A stretch of DNA of 64,000 bases from Sequoia sempervirens (GCA_007258455.2 VDFB02358134.1:213737314-213801313), one strand, 5' to 3'. Counted from the stretch's first letter, positions 35,600-48,050 are shown. The notes: generated by a model not told the origin, from the sequence alone. Numbers and translations: made by a program.

Positions 35600-36943
35600 A
35601 GTAGACATCCAACACAATTTAATTTATCCAAATTTATCACTTTCGCTTCCAAACATCCCTTCTATCCAAGCACTATAATATTACTATTATTTAATTAATA
35701 TCTTTAATTCTGCCAAATCCCTAAGGTATTTAATTAATAATTAAATACCTTATCCTTCTTAATCCTCTTTTCATCAAATAAATTAAATAAATATTACATT
35801 TATTTAATTCCTTACATGTCATTTTCATCTAATCCTAATCCATTTCCTAATCTCTTCATTAAGGATGTGCACATGCCTAATCTTTGATTAGGATGTGTCA
35901 CATCCTCCAACTTTTGCAAGTTGGCTTTTAATCCTAATTAACTCCTAATTATCCTATAATTACTGATTAGTCAAACCTAATTAGTACCTTGGTCAACTCT
36001 TCCCCCCTAAGGAATTTTTAATTCCTTTTTATTTATCCTAGATTCCCCTCTTTTATATGTAAATTTTTAATTCACACTCCATCCTTCCAAGGCTTCTAGA
36101 ATCTTAGATTTGTCACAATCTCCACATGTGACCAATTCCCACCTTTTTGGAGCCCACCCTTTATCCTTTAGATCTTCCTAAGAATGTGAATTTTTAATTC
36201 ACATTTATATCCCCAACCACCTTTCCTTTTTCCATGTAGATTTTTGAGGAATTCCAAAATTCCTCAAATGTCCCTTTCACTCCCACTTGGGGACAAGGAA
36301 TCCCTTTTTGAGAAAATCTTCTCACTCCCCAAGGGGCTTGTCCTTCCTCCACCTCATGTGCCTTTTTGACACCTCATTTACACCTCATCTTCTCTTGGCC
36401 ACTTCACCATCCACATGTCAAAATGTGAGGGCTTGTGGGTTCTCAACCCACCATAGCCCTTCATCTTGACCTTGTTGGATCAATCTTGACCCTTGAATTC
36501 TCTAGAGAATTCAAGTTCTTCTATAAATACCCCCTCTCCTCATGGGCATTTTCTAACACACTTTCTATTTTGAGCAATCTCTTATGTCAGCTAGTTTGCA
36601 TTTTTAAGAACACTTTGGATTTTAACTACATGCTGCCAATTTGCATTCTGAATCCTTTGCCATCATTTAGCCATCTCTTTCAATCATTTTACACATCTAA
36701 TCTTGCATTTAGTCACTTAAGCAATCATTCATGAGCACACAAAATCATCCCAAGCAAGGGCCAATCAAGGAGACATCAAATCAAGGAAGGTGAAATCGCT
36801 TGTATTCTTTTATTTATCCATTTTCCCCTTCTCCTTTGTTTTATTACTCTTTGGTTAACTTTCAGGTGTCCTTGTAGTCTTTTATCACTCACATTTTAAA
36901 GTTATTTTGTGTATTAGAGTAGGGTAAAATTCTTAGGATCACA
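35600..36943 (+). repeat. 5' LTR
   Basis: It begins GTAGACATCC (first TG damaged) and ends TTAGGATCACA. It is closely similar along its length to 46551-47862, including the AATTAAATAAATATTACATT block, GACCTTGTTGGAT-like and TTCTCTAGAGAATTCAAGTT. A TATA-like CTATAAATACCCCCTC lies at about 36521. Open frames inside are incidental. Confidence 0.85.
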
Positions 36944-36967
36944 TTTTTGGCACACCTAGTGGGACCC
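36944..36967 (+). other. Primer-binding site region
   Basis: Immediately after the LTR comes TTTTTGGCACACCTAGTGGG, followed by ACCC. Tat/Athila-type elements carry a GGCGCC-style PBS at this place. The matching tRNA was not determined. The related sequence GGCATGCCCAGTGGGACC at 60929-60946 marks another element of this kind. Confidence 0.6.
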
Positions 36968-37117
36968 ACAAATGGGTTCTTGCATTTAACCTCCCTTTTT
37001 GTTAAGAATTTTACGGGTAGTGTTCGGTAGCTACAACCTACCTTAAAGGCTAAAGACCCCATTTTATCAAGAAAGGGCGGCAAATACCATTTGGCTAATT
37101 TAGCATGGCAAATTTCC

Positions 37118-38044
37118 ACATCCTGAAAGTTTTATTCCTTCTAACATCGCTTATAATTAGGGATATATATTTAGAAGGTTTTTCTTAACACTTCTTGGAG
37201 TGGAGGCATAACTTTTTTTTTCTTAAAAATCTGACAAAGTTTGCCGTAGAAAGGCGGCAGTGCCCGCTTGGCCACTGCAGAAAGGTGGTAGCGCCCCGCA
37301 TCTGAAAGTTTTATTCTTTCTAACATGTTTGCTGCGATTAGGGATATATTTAGAAGGTTTTTTTAACACTTTTCTTGCAGTGGGAGGGGCACAACTTTTA
37401 TTTTTTCTTAAAAATCTGACAAAGTTTTCCACAGAAAGGCGGTAGGGCCCTCTTGGCCACTGCAGAAAGGCGGCAACGCCCCGCATTTGAAAGTTTTATT
37501 CCTTCTAACACGTTTGCTGTGATTAGGGATATATTTAGAAGGTTTTTTTAACACTTTTCTTGTAGTGGGAGGGGCACAACTTTCTTTTTTTCTTAAAAAT
37601 TTGACAAAGTTTGCCGCAGAAAGGCGGCAACGCCCTCTTGGCCACTGCAGAAAGGCGGTAGTGCCCCACATCTGAAAGTTTTATTCCTTCTAACACATTT
37701 GCTGCGATTAGGGATATATTTAGAAGATTTTTCTAACACTTTTTCTTGTAGTGGGAGGGGCACAACTTTCTTTTTTTCTTAAAAATTTGACAAAGTTTGC
37801 CATAGAAAGGCGGCAGCGCCCTCTTGGCCATTGCAGAAAGGCGGCAGCACCCCACATCTGAAAGTTTTATTCTTTCTAACATGTTTGCTACGATTAGAGA
37901 TATATTTAAAAGATTTTTTAATACTTTTCTTGCAGTGGGAGGGGCACAACTTTCCTTTTTTCTTAAAAATCTGACAAAGTTTGCCGCAGAAAGGTGGCAA
38001 CGCCCTCTTGTTCACTGCAGAAAGGCGGCAGCGCCCCAAAATAG
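37118..38044 (+). repeat. 185-bp leader array, five units
   Basis: CTGAAAGTTTTATT recurs at about 37123, 37302, 37487, 37672 and 37858 (steps 179-186 bp). Each full unit carries two copies of a GC core of the type AAAGGCGGCAACGCCCC, in which GGCG and CGCC flank the four bases GCAA. Short minus-strand frames reading ALPPFCSGQ are repeat artefacts. Confidence 0.9.
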
Positions 38045-38869
38045 CACAGTTTGGAAGGTAAAATAGTCATTTTGGCTTTGTTTTTGCTTTCGTTTTTTGT
38101 TGTTTTCAAGTGATAACCCTCTAACATTGTTTTGGCAAGGATATTGTTGTTTTTCGCTAACATTTTGCAGCGTATTAGGGCGTAATTGATCAAGAGCGAA
38201 GAAAAAGACAGCTAATATTTGTTTGTAGGGCCATCTATTTGATTAGATCTGCAAGAAAATTATCCTTGTTGTTTTGGAACATAGTCTAATTAGGGGGGAA
38301 TAAACTTCATTGCTTGCTGTGATTGTTTTTTTTTGTGTTACCCAAGGGGGCATTAATTTGTTTTCGCTTTCCCCTTGCACTTCGTGTGAGCCTGGGGAGT
38401 AGTTAGAAATGGTTAGTGTCTTCTTTTTAGTGGGACCTGCTTGGGGATTTCATCACCCGAAGGGACGATTCCAACCACGCGTACCGACAGGGTATATAAA
38501 GGGGGGAGAATGAAAGTTGTACCCCAATCCAGTCACGCAGTAATTGGCGGAGTGTCGAAGCTAGAGTGATACCTAGATAGACGTGAACAGTTGGTCTGAG
38601 CCTTTCAGTATCTCACTGGAGTTCCCGACTCACGCTTGTGACGGACTAGTGTTCACAGTTGTGCCTCACATACCGAGAGTATATCGAGGACTCCCTAGAA
38701 GCCTTATGCATCCTAGATTAAGACCTTGCCTGGCCATACCCTTAATATTAATCATAGGATTGTGCTTGCTTGAAATATTTTCTTGTAAAAAATCTGTCAA
38801 ATTTTTGATACTTTGGCCTTACTTTATCATTTTGTGTCCTTGCCATAGCCTTTACCATCAAAATCAAGC
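38045..38869 (+). other. Spacer between leader arrays
   Basis: No coding signal is defended. A TATA-like GGTATATAAAGGGGGGAG occurs at about 38490, followed 100 bp later by a short open frame (38583-38996) that runs into the next array. This could be an internal promoter, but no independent support is visible. Confidence 0.3.
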
Positions 38870-39435
38870 TCCATCTTGCTGCAAAAAGGCGGCAACGCCC
38901 CTAATTTTGCCGCAGAAAGGCGGTAACGCCCCTAATTTTACCGTAGAAAGGCGGCAATGCCCCTATTTTGCTGCAGAAAGGTGGCAGCGCCCCTAATTTT
39001 TGCTGCAGAGGGGCGGATTTGCCCTCCTGAGCACCCGAAATCATCCCATTTGGATCTGTTTAGCCTCTAAACCATCATTTAATCGTTCCCAACCATTACC
39101 TCCTCATCCTAAGCCTCTGTTTCGTCACTTTAAGTCTCCCAAAACCTCTATTTGATCCGTTTAAACCTCCATCTTATCATTTCAAATATTTGTTTAACCA
39201 TTCTAAATCTCCACTCATTCTCCACAATCATCTTCAATCTGCCCGTTCATTATAATTTCCTCATATTCCATTCAAAAGTTCATACCCTCACCTAGTGAAC
39301 GTCATAATTTTTACCATTTACATCACCAAACACCACTCATAATCAGTGCAGAAAGGCGGCAGGGCCCCTAATTTTACCGCAGAAAGGCGGCAGGGCCGCT
39401 AATTTTACCACAGAAAGGCAGCAGGGCCCTCTGTT
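38870..39435 (+). repeat. 30-bp GC-core repeats in two clusters
   Basis: Clusters at 38880-39015 (five units) and 39345-39430 (three units) repeat CAGAAAGGCGGCAACGCCCC followed by TAATTTTG-like spacers at about 30-bp steps. The core is the one inside the 185-bp units upstream. The 39020-39340 segment between them is CATTT-rich spacer. Confidence 0.85.
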
Positions 39436-39995
39436 TTTCCGCAGAATGCTAGCAGCACCCTTGATTTTGCTGGCCGCACCCCTGATTTTGCTATCAACAC
39501 CCCAGAAAGCTGGAAACGCCCCTGATTTTGTTGGCAGTGCCCTTGATTTTACTGTCAACGCCCCTAAAAGCTGTCTACGCCCCTGATTTTGCTGACTACG
39601 CCCCTAATTTTGAAGACTACGCCCCTAATTTTGCTGTCAACGCCCCTAAAAGCTGAATACGCCCCTAATTTTGCTGACTACACCCCTGATTTTGCTGTCA
39701 ACACCCCTGAAAGCTGTCTACGCCCTTGGTTTTGCTGTCTACGCCCCTCATTTTGCTGACTACGCCCTTGAAAGCTATCAACACCCCTGAAAGCTATCTA
39801 CGCCCCTGATTTTGCTGTCTACGCCCCCAATTTTGCTGTCTACACCCCTAAAAGCTGTCAACACCCCTAATTTTGCTGTCTACGCCTCTAATTTTACCGT
39901 CAATGTCTCTGATTTACTGCAGAAAGCTGTCAACGCCCCTGATTTTGCTGTCTACACCCTTGATTTACCGCAGAAAGCTGACTACGCCCCTTTAA
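39436..39995 (+). repeat. ACGCCCCTGATTTTGCTGTCT short-unit array
   Basis: About 25 imperfect units of roughly 18-24 bp combine ACGCCCCT with AATTTTGCTG, AAAGCTGTCT or TGACT. They appear derived from the GC-core unit by loss of the GGCGG half. Confidence 0.85.
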
Positions 39996-40610
39996 CTTCC
40001 CGGGGCCATCATTTACAAACCGTGCATCGGATCAACTTCGTCCAAAAACCAAAGTTGCTTATTTTTTTAAGCTCTATCTAGTAGTACCTTCCATTTCCTC
40101 CTATCAAGAATTTGACCATCCCAGGGCGACCACGCCCCGCATCACAGGGTGGACACGCCCCTAACTTCCCGGGGCTGTCATTTACAAACCGTACGTCGAA
40201 TCAACTTCATTCAAAAAAAAAGTTGCTTATTTTTTCAAGATCTATCTAGTGGTGCCTTCTATTTCCACCTATCAAGAATTTGACTATCCCAGGGCGGCCA
40301 CACCCCGCATCGCAGGGTGGACACGCCCCTAACTTCCCGGGGCTGTCATTTACAAACCGTACGTCGAATCAACTTCATTCAAAAACCAAAGTTTCTTATT
40401 TTTTCAAGCTCTATCTAGTGGTGCCCTCCATTTCTACTTATCAAGAATTTGACTATCCCAGAGCGGCCATGCCCTGCATCACAGGGTGGACACACCCCTA
40501 ACTTCCTGAGGCTGTCATTTACAAACCGTGCATCAGATCGACTTCATCCAAAAATCAAAATTGCTCAATTTTTCAAGCTCTATCTAGTGGTACCTTTTGT
40601 TTCTTCCTAT
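39996..40610 (+). repeat. 169-bp tandem repeat, about 3.6 units
   Basis: The word CTATCTAGT recurs at 40074, 40242, 40411 and 40580 (steps 168-169). Units share CTTCCCGGGGCTGTCATTTA, a stretch with CAAGAATTTGACTATCCCAG and GGGCGGCCACGCCCC, again with a short GC inverted core. Confidence 0.9.
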
Positions 40611-40927
40611 CTAATCAAACCAATCCATTTCTCTAATCAGATACATACAATCATCTTCATCTAATCATAATTATCCAATCAACATCATCTAATCATTTGA
40701 TCCTATCCAATCAAAATAATTTAGTACTTTAATAAAATTCATCAAATCATATACTCGATCCAATCATCTGTCTACCGAATCCCATTAAAATCAAAAGCAA
40801 TCCCATCCAATCATCCTAATCTGAGCTTTTGTCTAATCCTAATCTGAGCTTGACCTTAATCCCGATTTGAGCTTTAATCTGTTCCCATCCAAAATATTTT
40901 ATCCATCCTCTTTATCCTGTCATCATC

Positions 40928-41465
40928 ATGAATCCTCATCCTCCATCAATAGTGGTCAAGGGAAACCCTAATTACGTTGACACTGATAACAAAAGTCTTG
41001 TTGATCAAGAGGTATATGACATAGATCCCCTTGACGCTATCATATCTAGTAAGCTTTCTCCACCCACTTTCCAAAATCCAATTACTCCTATGAGCTATCC
41101 CATTATGTCTTCATCCATGCCTAATCATGCTCCTTATGCCACCTTTGACAATGGATATCCAGATTCTCTCTTCATCCCCATATTTGTCATGTCCTTCATC
41201 TACATCATCCTCTTATATCAACATCTACATCCTCTTATCTAATTTTCCATCCCAATACTCTTATTACAATTCCCCATCCATGTCCCCTCTATCATAATCC
41301 TCTTTCCCAATCTTCCCATACTAATCCTACATCCACACCCTTTTACCTTAATCCTACATCCACATATCCTCATCCTAATCCACCATCCCAATACCTTATA
41401 ATCCATCCCCCACATCCTCTTGTCCCACTACACCACCTATATCCTCTTGTCCTAATCCACAATCC
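40928..41465 (+). pseudogene. 5' part of the element ORF (out of frame with the rest)
   Basis: From ATG 40928 the frame reads MNPHPPSIVVKGNPNYVDTD and continues 104 codons, Pro/Ser-rich, to a stop at 41240-41242. The main ORF continues in another frame from about 41466, so an indel in between probably split one protein. The intervening CATCC-rich DNA also reads as Pro/His/Ser. Confidence 0.4.
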
Positions 41466-43619
41466 ATGTCCCCTATCTTAATTCACCACCTCAATATCCT
41501 TACCTTAACCCTCCATCCAATCCTAACCTCCATCTACTCCTGGTCCGCCATCCAATCCCATTCATCCATCTACCTTAGTCCTACATTCAATCCCATTCCT
41601 CCATCTAACCCTAGTCCACCAATCCATAATCCCTCATCCATTTCTACCACCCTAGCCATGCCAACCATATGCAAGTCTCTCATTTCAGAAGTTCTCCAAG
41701 GACTCATTACAAAGAAGCCATCCCCAACTCCACATCTTGAAGTCATGGAACCATGCCATCTAGATCCATCATCCATGGTCACTAGTGATGAGACCCTTCT
41801 CCATACCACACCTATTATTGACGTTACCACCCAAACCATTGAAACCATTGAACCCACTAAATCCATTGAACCCTTATCTCCTACTCCAAGAACCACCGAA
41901 TCCATCAAAGACACCCAATTTTAATCCACTCCCTCTACTCCTAGATCCACCCAAATCCAATCCACTCCTCCCACCCCTAGTAGCACCAAAATCCATTCTG
42001 ATAACTGCATCGAATCTTCCATCCCTCCATCTTCCCCACTTGAAGAGTCCCAACAAGACTCCATTACTATGCCTCCCACACATGATGAGTCACGCCAAGA
42101 GTCTAATCCAAAGCATGCCAGCATATCCCCTTCTCCAGATCAAGATCCTACCATCCTATCTAGTCCACCTCAAGATCACAGTCCCCCATCCATTGCATCT
42201 CATGATCCCCTTGCCATTCAAGCTTCCACTGCTCCATCTTCATCTCCATCGCATGAGCCTACTACCACAAATCCAGATCCTATCATGGCCCCTACTCCCC
42301 CTCCTGATGTTGCTATCCCATCATCTCCTTCTCATGACCCCCCATCATTACCTAAAAATGCTATCCCCACACCGCTTGCATATCCCCTTGGTCCTCTCAC
42401 ATTCCTCCATGGTGGTCTCCTCGCAGAAGAAAAACATAGCATATACACCAACCCTCCTCTTCCACCTAATAATGAACTCACATCATTCTTCCAGAATAAC
42501 AAAAATCCTGCCGTAGATCGAATACTCAAGAGAATGAACTATCAAGGAAAAGGTTTAGGCCTTCATGAGCAAGGTATTATAGAGCCCATCCAAGCTAAAG
42601 AACATTTGTATCCGCAAGGTCTTGGATGTACTATTCATGACTCGCAATCCAAAAATGTTGGTACAACCTCTAGATGTCCTCAACGAGCCTTTTCCAAAAG
42701 AAATATTGGCTCTTCCCATTGCCCCACTAGATCATATGTGGCCATCCCTCCTCCTCTATCGTATCACCTCAAAACAACCATCCATCTTCCTCCTTCATCT
42801 GCTCCATCCATTTTGGGTCCTTACATCCCTCCATCTACCATCTCCAATCCTCCATCTACCATGCCCTTGTTTCCTCCAGGTCCTATGTCTATTTTGGGCC
42901 CCTATATCCCAAAATCACCTCCTCCATCTCGTCCTATCCATCCTTTCATCCATTCATCACCTATCCATCTCATCCATCATAAACATCCTAATCAGAATCA
43001 ACAAAGGCACATACCTACACATTCTCCATCTACACGTAATCCTCGTAATCCTACCTCCATCACTCCAGATCATCCATCTTCTCACACCCATCCTATTGCT
43101 ACTAAAAGCACTTTGATTTTTAAAGAAAAAATGCATAAATCCAAACATCCACATGAATCTAAGGCCCCTCACGTCCCCTCTAAAATACATGTTAAAGCAA
43201 AGCAAAATCAAATCCAAAATCCAAATCAAATCTGTAGGCCGCAAAGACCAACCAAAGCAAAGATCAAAACCATGTGGATCCCAAAGAAAAAAGATGCAAT
43301 GCCATCACATGAAAAATTAGTAAGAACATCCAAAGTCGCTAATCCACAAGCTAATCATACACCCCTTTCATCTCCTACGTCTATTTTGGGTCCCTATGTC
43401 CCGAAATTCACCATTCCATCTCCTCCATTATCCCCACATGCTCCATCCCTTAATCCTCTTATCTTTTCACATCCACCACCACATGTGCCAATGTTGGTCC
43501 TGAACACATCTCCCCATCACATATTCACTCCATCATTCCATCCATACCCTTTGCAACATCCCATCCATTATCCCATGTATCTCCCCTCTCAAATCCCTCT
43601 AATTCATCCTCTTGCATAA
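41466..43619 (+). pseudogene. Proline-rich G-patch protein of the LTR element (one internal stop)
   Basis: One frame runs from 41466 to TAA at 43617-43619, interrupted only by TAA at 41922-41924 (CAA to TAA would explain it). After the stop, ATG 42069 opens 516 codons. Residues 149-187 of that part fit a G-patch domain (VDRILKRMNYQGKGLGLHEQ, then GIIEPI and QGLG). G-patch domains bind RNA and occur near the protease of some retroelements, including Tat-type plant gypsy elements. The rest is low-complexity Pro/Ser/His with the octamer SILGPYIP at about 247, 274 and 450, and a Lys-rich block near 345-420. No protease DSG, zinc knuckle or RT motif is seen. Confidence 0.6.
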
Positions 43620-46536
43620 TCCATTTATCCTAATAAGGTTGTACCAACATCCAATAGTCGGTTCAAACATGGGCTCATAACATCTTAATCCTTATCACAT
43701 GTCTTCTAAATCTGTTTATCCACTTCCTTATCCTTACCCATCTCCTTCTACATGACATCCAAAAAGTCAAAAAGTGAAAAAAATTAAAAATAAAAAATAA
43801 AAATAAAAAAATAAAAAAATAAAAAAAATATAGTAAAGAGAAATAATCCATCCAATGGTGAAAACTTGACAAACAAGCGCCTTGGATAAGTACCATGATG
43901 AAAACCTGAAAAACAGGCGTCATGCGTAAATCCCCATCTACACTTGGGGGAAACTTCTTGATATGCATTCCCTCCATCCGCTATGCTTCCAACTATGCAC
44001 CCGTCTTCTTGTTATCCGTCCTCTTTATCAATCCCCCCATCCCACCCATCTTCTGCATCCTACCATCATATCCCATTTATCTCCCATTCCCTCCATCCTT
44101 CTTGTGATCTTGATCAAAATAGGGGCACCTATCTATGCATGCTTTGGACATCTATTGGTATACATTCCCTTCATCCATGCTCTATCACATTCCTTAGTCA
44201 CCCATCCTATCCTCATCTAGTTATCTCCTTTATCTTCCCATCCACTTGTATTCTATCCCTCATGCCTCCTCATATATGACATATCTAGAGTGGGGGCATC
44301 TGCTTCCTTTGTGACATAGTCCTTAGAGACATCCATCTATCCTAGCATCCCTTTCATCTTCCAATCCTTATGTCCCTATCCATCTATCATAGCATCTCTC
44401 CCATCTCCCCATCCTTATCTTCGTATCCATCTATCCTAGCATCCCTTTCATCTCCCAATCCTTATATTCCCATCCATCCAAACAATCCCTCCCATCCCCC
44501 ATCCCTATCCTATATCTTTATCCAATCTTCCATCTTTATCCTCATCCCATCTCATCCCATCTCACAATCCCTTGTCATTGGTATCTGGCTATAGGCCTCC
44601 CCCCATGCAACCCAATGTCATTTATCTCATCGTCATCACCCCCGCTTCTCTTGCACATCTTTCCAATCTCCTATCACTTTTCATCACTCATCTATCTATC
44701 ATATCATCATCCCAAGTCATTTTAATGCTTTGGATAACTATCACATCCCTAAGCTTTATGTGATCGTCATCATCCTATCCAATCCAACAGGTCTATCCTA
44801 TCTTGTCGTATCAGTCCCATCTTTTTATCCACTTATCCTATCATCTTATCATCCTTTATCCATTTTTTTCCTTTGGTCTTGTCAAACTACGTTGCCCCTA
44901 TGCTTTCACATAGGCAAGGTCGATCCTTTGATCCGCCCCCGGGGTTCCATCATCGATCTTCACTATCCACTTTTCTCTTCTATCGTCTATCATCGGTCTT
45001 TCTCCTTTTGTCCATCCTATCTTTACCATCCATCACGGTCTCCATCTTGGTTAGTCACCCACCTTTCATCGAACTACGAGGGCTCTGCGCTTCCACGTAG
45101 GAAAAGCTAATCTTTGATCGGCCCCTGAGCCCCTAGGTCTTTAGGGTGTGTCAGTCCCATGTCTTGTCTTCCTTGTGTCATGCCATCAAGCTATGCCCTA
45201 ATCTAGCTGGTTCTTAACCAACAAGATCCACTTGTATCATCAAATCCAATTAGTTCTGAATATCTTATGTCATATCGATCTTTTAACTTAGTATCTATCA
45301 TCGGTCTCAATAAGATGCATCCTTCCTAACAGACCTCATCAATCCCATCCATCCCCTTGATCCTATGGCAATGGATGTTTGAAATTGATTGTGATATTTT
45401 GATACTTTTGGTTTTTGTTTATCATTTGAGCTCCCTATCATCACTTGTCAAGGCCACCATGATCCATCATATTATGGTGTGTTTTGATTGGTCAACATAG
45501 GGGCATATCTTGCTCTTTTGTTTGACTGTGTCTTCTTGGTTGTCCCACATAGTACCCACCAAGATCCCCGAGGTCTTGTGTTATGCTAGGGCATCCTTTT
45601 GTGCATGTGGTTATCTCAATACCTGGCCCGACCAAGGTCTTTGTGACTTTGGGGTGTTGGGATAACCTTCTTGTCTGTTGTGTTTGTTTTATGCATTAGA
45701 CACTAATTTGCCTTGGTTCTTCATACCCTGGCGTCTTGTGTCTGACGCTATAGCAAAAATCAGTGCTCCGAAGATGGAAAATTGCATTAGGATTGCATTT
45801 CATTCTCCATTCCATCATCTTGCATGTATCCCCCCATCCATTTATCCTTCATCCTTATCTCACATCTCTATACAACCCCCATCCATTCTATTTAGCCTGA
45901 ATCACCTAATCAAATCCTTGGCCTTGTCCCCATTCTCATTACCAGCCTTGACCCATCATCATCATCCATTAGTATCCTTCCCTATCCCTTTGGTGTTGTT
46001 TTGGGATGTATCCTTCCCTCATCAACAACACTTTTATCATCATCATTGGGAGGTATTCTTCCCTATCCTTTAGTGGTGTTTTGGGATGTATCCTTCCCTC
46101 ATCAATACCACTCAGTGGGATGTATCCTTCCCTATCCTCGTGTTGTTTCTGGATCCTTCATTCCCTTATTGACAACACTCCATCCATCATCAACCCATTT
46201 TGGCTTGTACCTTGACTGAGGCACCATCACCTTTTGTCCTCAAATCCATTTGTGCTTCATCCATCTCCTATTTACTCTCTTACCCATCACCTGGTATCAT
46301 CTTCCTCATCTCCCCTTGCATCACATCATCTATTTAGAGAGCACACACGTGTTCTCTTCAACCCGCATGTCCTCTTGAGGGGGCATCCTCAATCCCTACT
46401 CTTCATCTTCACCTCCATCGTCTTTCTTCCTAGTCATCCCTTTGATGACTGGGGAATCTTTTCCAATCTAACCATCTTCTTCTAGGTTCTATATTTTAAT
46501 ATTATTTGAAATGATGTTACTTCATAGCACCATCTC
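43620..46536 (+). other. CATCC-rich 3' region of the LTR element
   Basis: Simple-sequence-like CATCC/ATCCC text dominates 44000-44560. At 43850-43925 two versions of GGTGAAAAC...AACAAGCGCC and ATGAAAACCTGAAAAACAGGCG lie side by side, a motif type I associate with Tat-type 3' regions. The phrases TCAAACTACGTTGC (44882) and TCGAACTACGAGGG (45068), each followed by a CACRTAGG word, form another pair. At 45990-46140 a GGGATGTATCCTTCCCT phrase repeats four times. No gene product is defended. Confidence 0.5.
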
Positions 46537-46550
46537 AAAGAGGGGAAAAA
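46537..46550 (+). other. Polypurine tract
   Basis: AAAGAGGGGAAAAA lies immediately upstream of the 3' LTR start TGTAGACATCC. This is the expected position and composition for a PPT. Confidence 0.75.
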
Positions 46551-47862
46551 TGTAGACATCCAAATTTGGACACTTAATTTATCCAAATTTATCACTTTTC
46601 GTCTAAACATCCTCTTATCCAAGTTAATTAAGTAATGTGTTACTATTATTTAATTAATATCTTCTAATGCTAAATCCTAAATTTTAGTGTAATTAAATAC
46701 CTTACCCTCTATCCTCTTTTCATCAAATAAATTAAATAAATATTACATTTATTTAATTTCTCCTGTCATTTTCTTCTAATCTAATCCATTTCTAATCTCT
46801 TCGTGGGATGCCTATTGTGGTGGGATATTGTCACATCCTCCAAATTTTGCAAGTTGGCTTTTAATCCTAATTAACCCCCAATTATCCTCTAATTACTGAT
46901 TAGTCAAACCTAATTAGTACCTTGGTCAACTCTTCCCCCCCCAAGGAATTTTTAATTCTTTTTTATTTATCCTAGATTCCCCTCTTTTATATGTGAATTT
47001 TTAATTCACATTCCATCCTTCCAAGGCTTCTAGAACCTTGGACTTGTCACAATCTCCACATGTGACCAAGTCCCACCTTTTTGAAGCCCACCCTTTATCT
47101 TTTAGATCTTCCTAAGAATGTGAATTTTTAATTCACATTTATATCCCCAACCACCTTTCCTTTTTCCATGTAGATTTTTGAGGAATTCCAAAATTCCTCA
47201 AATGTCCCTTTCACTCCCACTTGGGGACAAGGAGTCCCTTTTTGAGGAAATCTTCTCACTCCCCAAGGGGCTTGTCCTTCCTCCACCTCATGTACCTTTT
47301 TGACACTTCATTTACACCTCATCTTCTCTTGGCCACTTCACCATCCACATGTCAAGATGTGAGGGCTTGTGAGTCCTCAACTCACCTTATCCCTTCATCT
47401 TGGCCTTGTTGGATAAATCCCAACCATTGAATTCTCTAGAGAATTCAAGTTCTCCTATAAATACCCCCTCCTCAAGGGAATTTTTAACACTTTCATTTTG
47501 AGCACCCTTATGCTGCCAGTTTGCATTTTAAGAACACTTAGCCATTTGATAACTACATGCTACCAATTTTCATTCTCAATCCTTTTCCATCATCTAGCCA
47601 TCTCTTTTAATCATTTTTTACATTTAATATTGCATTTAGTCACTCAAGAAATCATCTAAGGAGCACACAAAATCATCTCAAGCAAGGGCCAATCAAGGAG
47701 ACATCAACAACAAGGAAGGTGAAATCATTTGTATCTTATTTTTCCATTTTCCTTCTTGTTTTATCACTCTTTTGGCTAATCTTGAGGTGTCCTTAGTCTT
47801 TTATCACTTGCATTTATGAGTTATTTTTCACATTAGAGTAGGATAAAATTCTTAGGTTCACA
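46551..47862 (+). repeat. 3' LTR
   Basis: It begins TGTAGACATCC and ends TTAGGTTCACA, parallel to 35600-36943. Small indels and substitutions separate the two LTRs, so the insertion is not recent. A TATA-like CTATAAATACCCCCTC lies near 47456. Confidence 0.85.
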
Positions 47863-48050
47863 CATAGATAGTCATTTCTTTGTGTTTTCCTTTTCAAAAT
47901 TAGGAGTTCTCCTCTCCTCTAGCCATTGTCGATGCTCATCTATGATCCCATCCATAGCCCTGATAGCATCAACAAGGGTTTGCATCCTAGATACAAACAT
48001 CCTCACAGGAGGTGCGACACATTCTTCATTTTGAATAATGTTGATTTGAT
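47863..48050 (-). pseudogene. Second copy of the 34.9-kb minus-strand gene, broken by LTR element and gap
   Basis: On the minus strand from the gap edge: NQINIIQNEECVAPPVRMFV, SRMQTLVDAIRAMDGIIDEH and RQWLEERRTPNF. This aligns with NQINAMQSQALIAPHVRRFA, SIMQNVVDSIRMINFDLDRH and RQEREQMRQF of the gene at 34.5 kb. The upstream part lies in or beyond the N gap. Downstream it stops a few codons before the 3' LTR border at 47862. Confidence 0.65.

Larger units (their letters stand above)
35600..47862 (+). mobile_element. 12.3-kb non-autonomous Tat-like gypsy LTR retrotransposon
   Basis: Two direct LTRs (35600-36943 and 46551-47862) flank a PBS, several tandem arrays, one G-patch-containing ORF and a PPT. 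No RT, RNase H or integrase sequence is found in the interior, so it would depend on enzymes from another element (LARD-like). The PBS style (TTTTTGGCACACCTAGTGGG) and G-patch suggest the Tat lineage of Ty3/gypsy; this is from family knowledge plus inference. No clean target-site duplication was found. It lies between two relics of the same minus-strand gene family. Confidence 0.75.

Noticed and set aside
37223..38193. Minus-strand frames reading ALPPFCSGQ...KTLSDF
   Set aside because: These are repeat-unit translations of the 185-bp leader array, not proteins under selection.
38490..38996. Independent gene with TATA box and 137-codon ORF
   Set aside because: The ORF runs into the GC-core repeats and has no motif. 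A TATA-like word inside a retroelement leader is weak evidence.
41785..42516. 243-codon plus-strand frame rich in Leu/Pro/His
   Set aside because: It overlaps the G-patch ORF in another frame and is low-complexity; the G-patch frame explains this DNA.
43922..46485. Many plus-strand frames of His/Pro/Ser/Ile
   Set aside because: They come from CATCC simple sequence in the 3' region of the LTR element and lack any domain.
35600..47867. A 5-bp target-site duplication around the 12.3-kb LTR element
   Set aside because: The left flank CAGAT and right flank CATAG do not match; the left LTR start is damaged, so no duplication is claimed.
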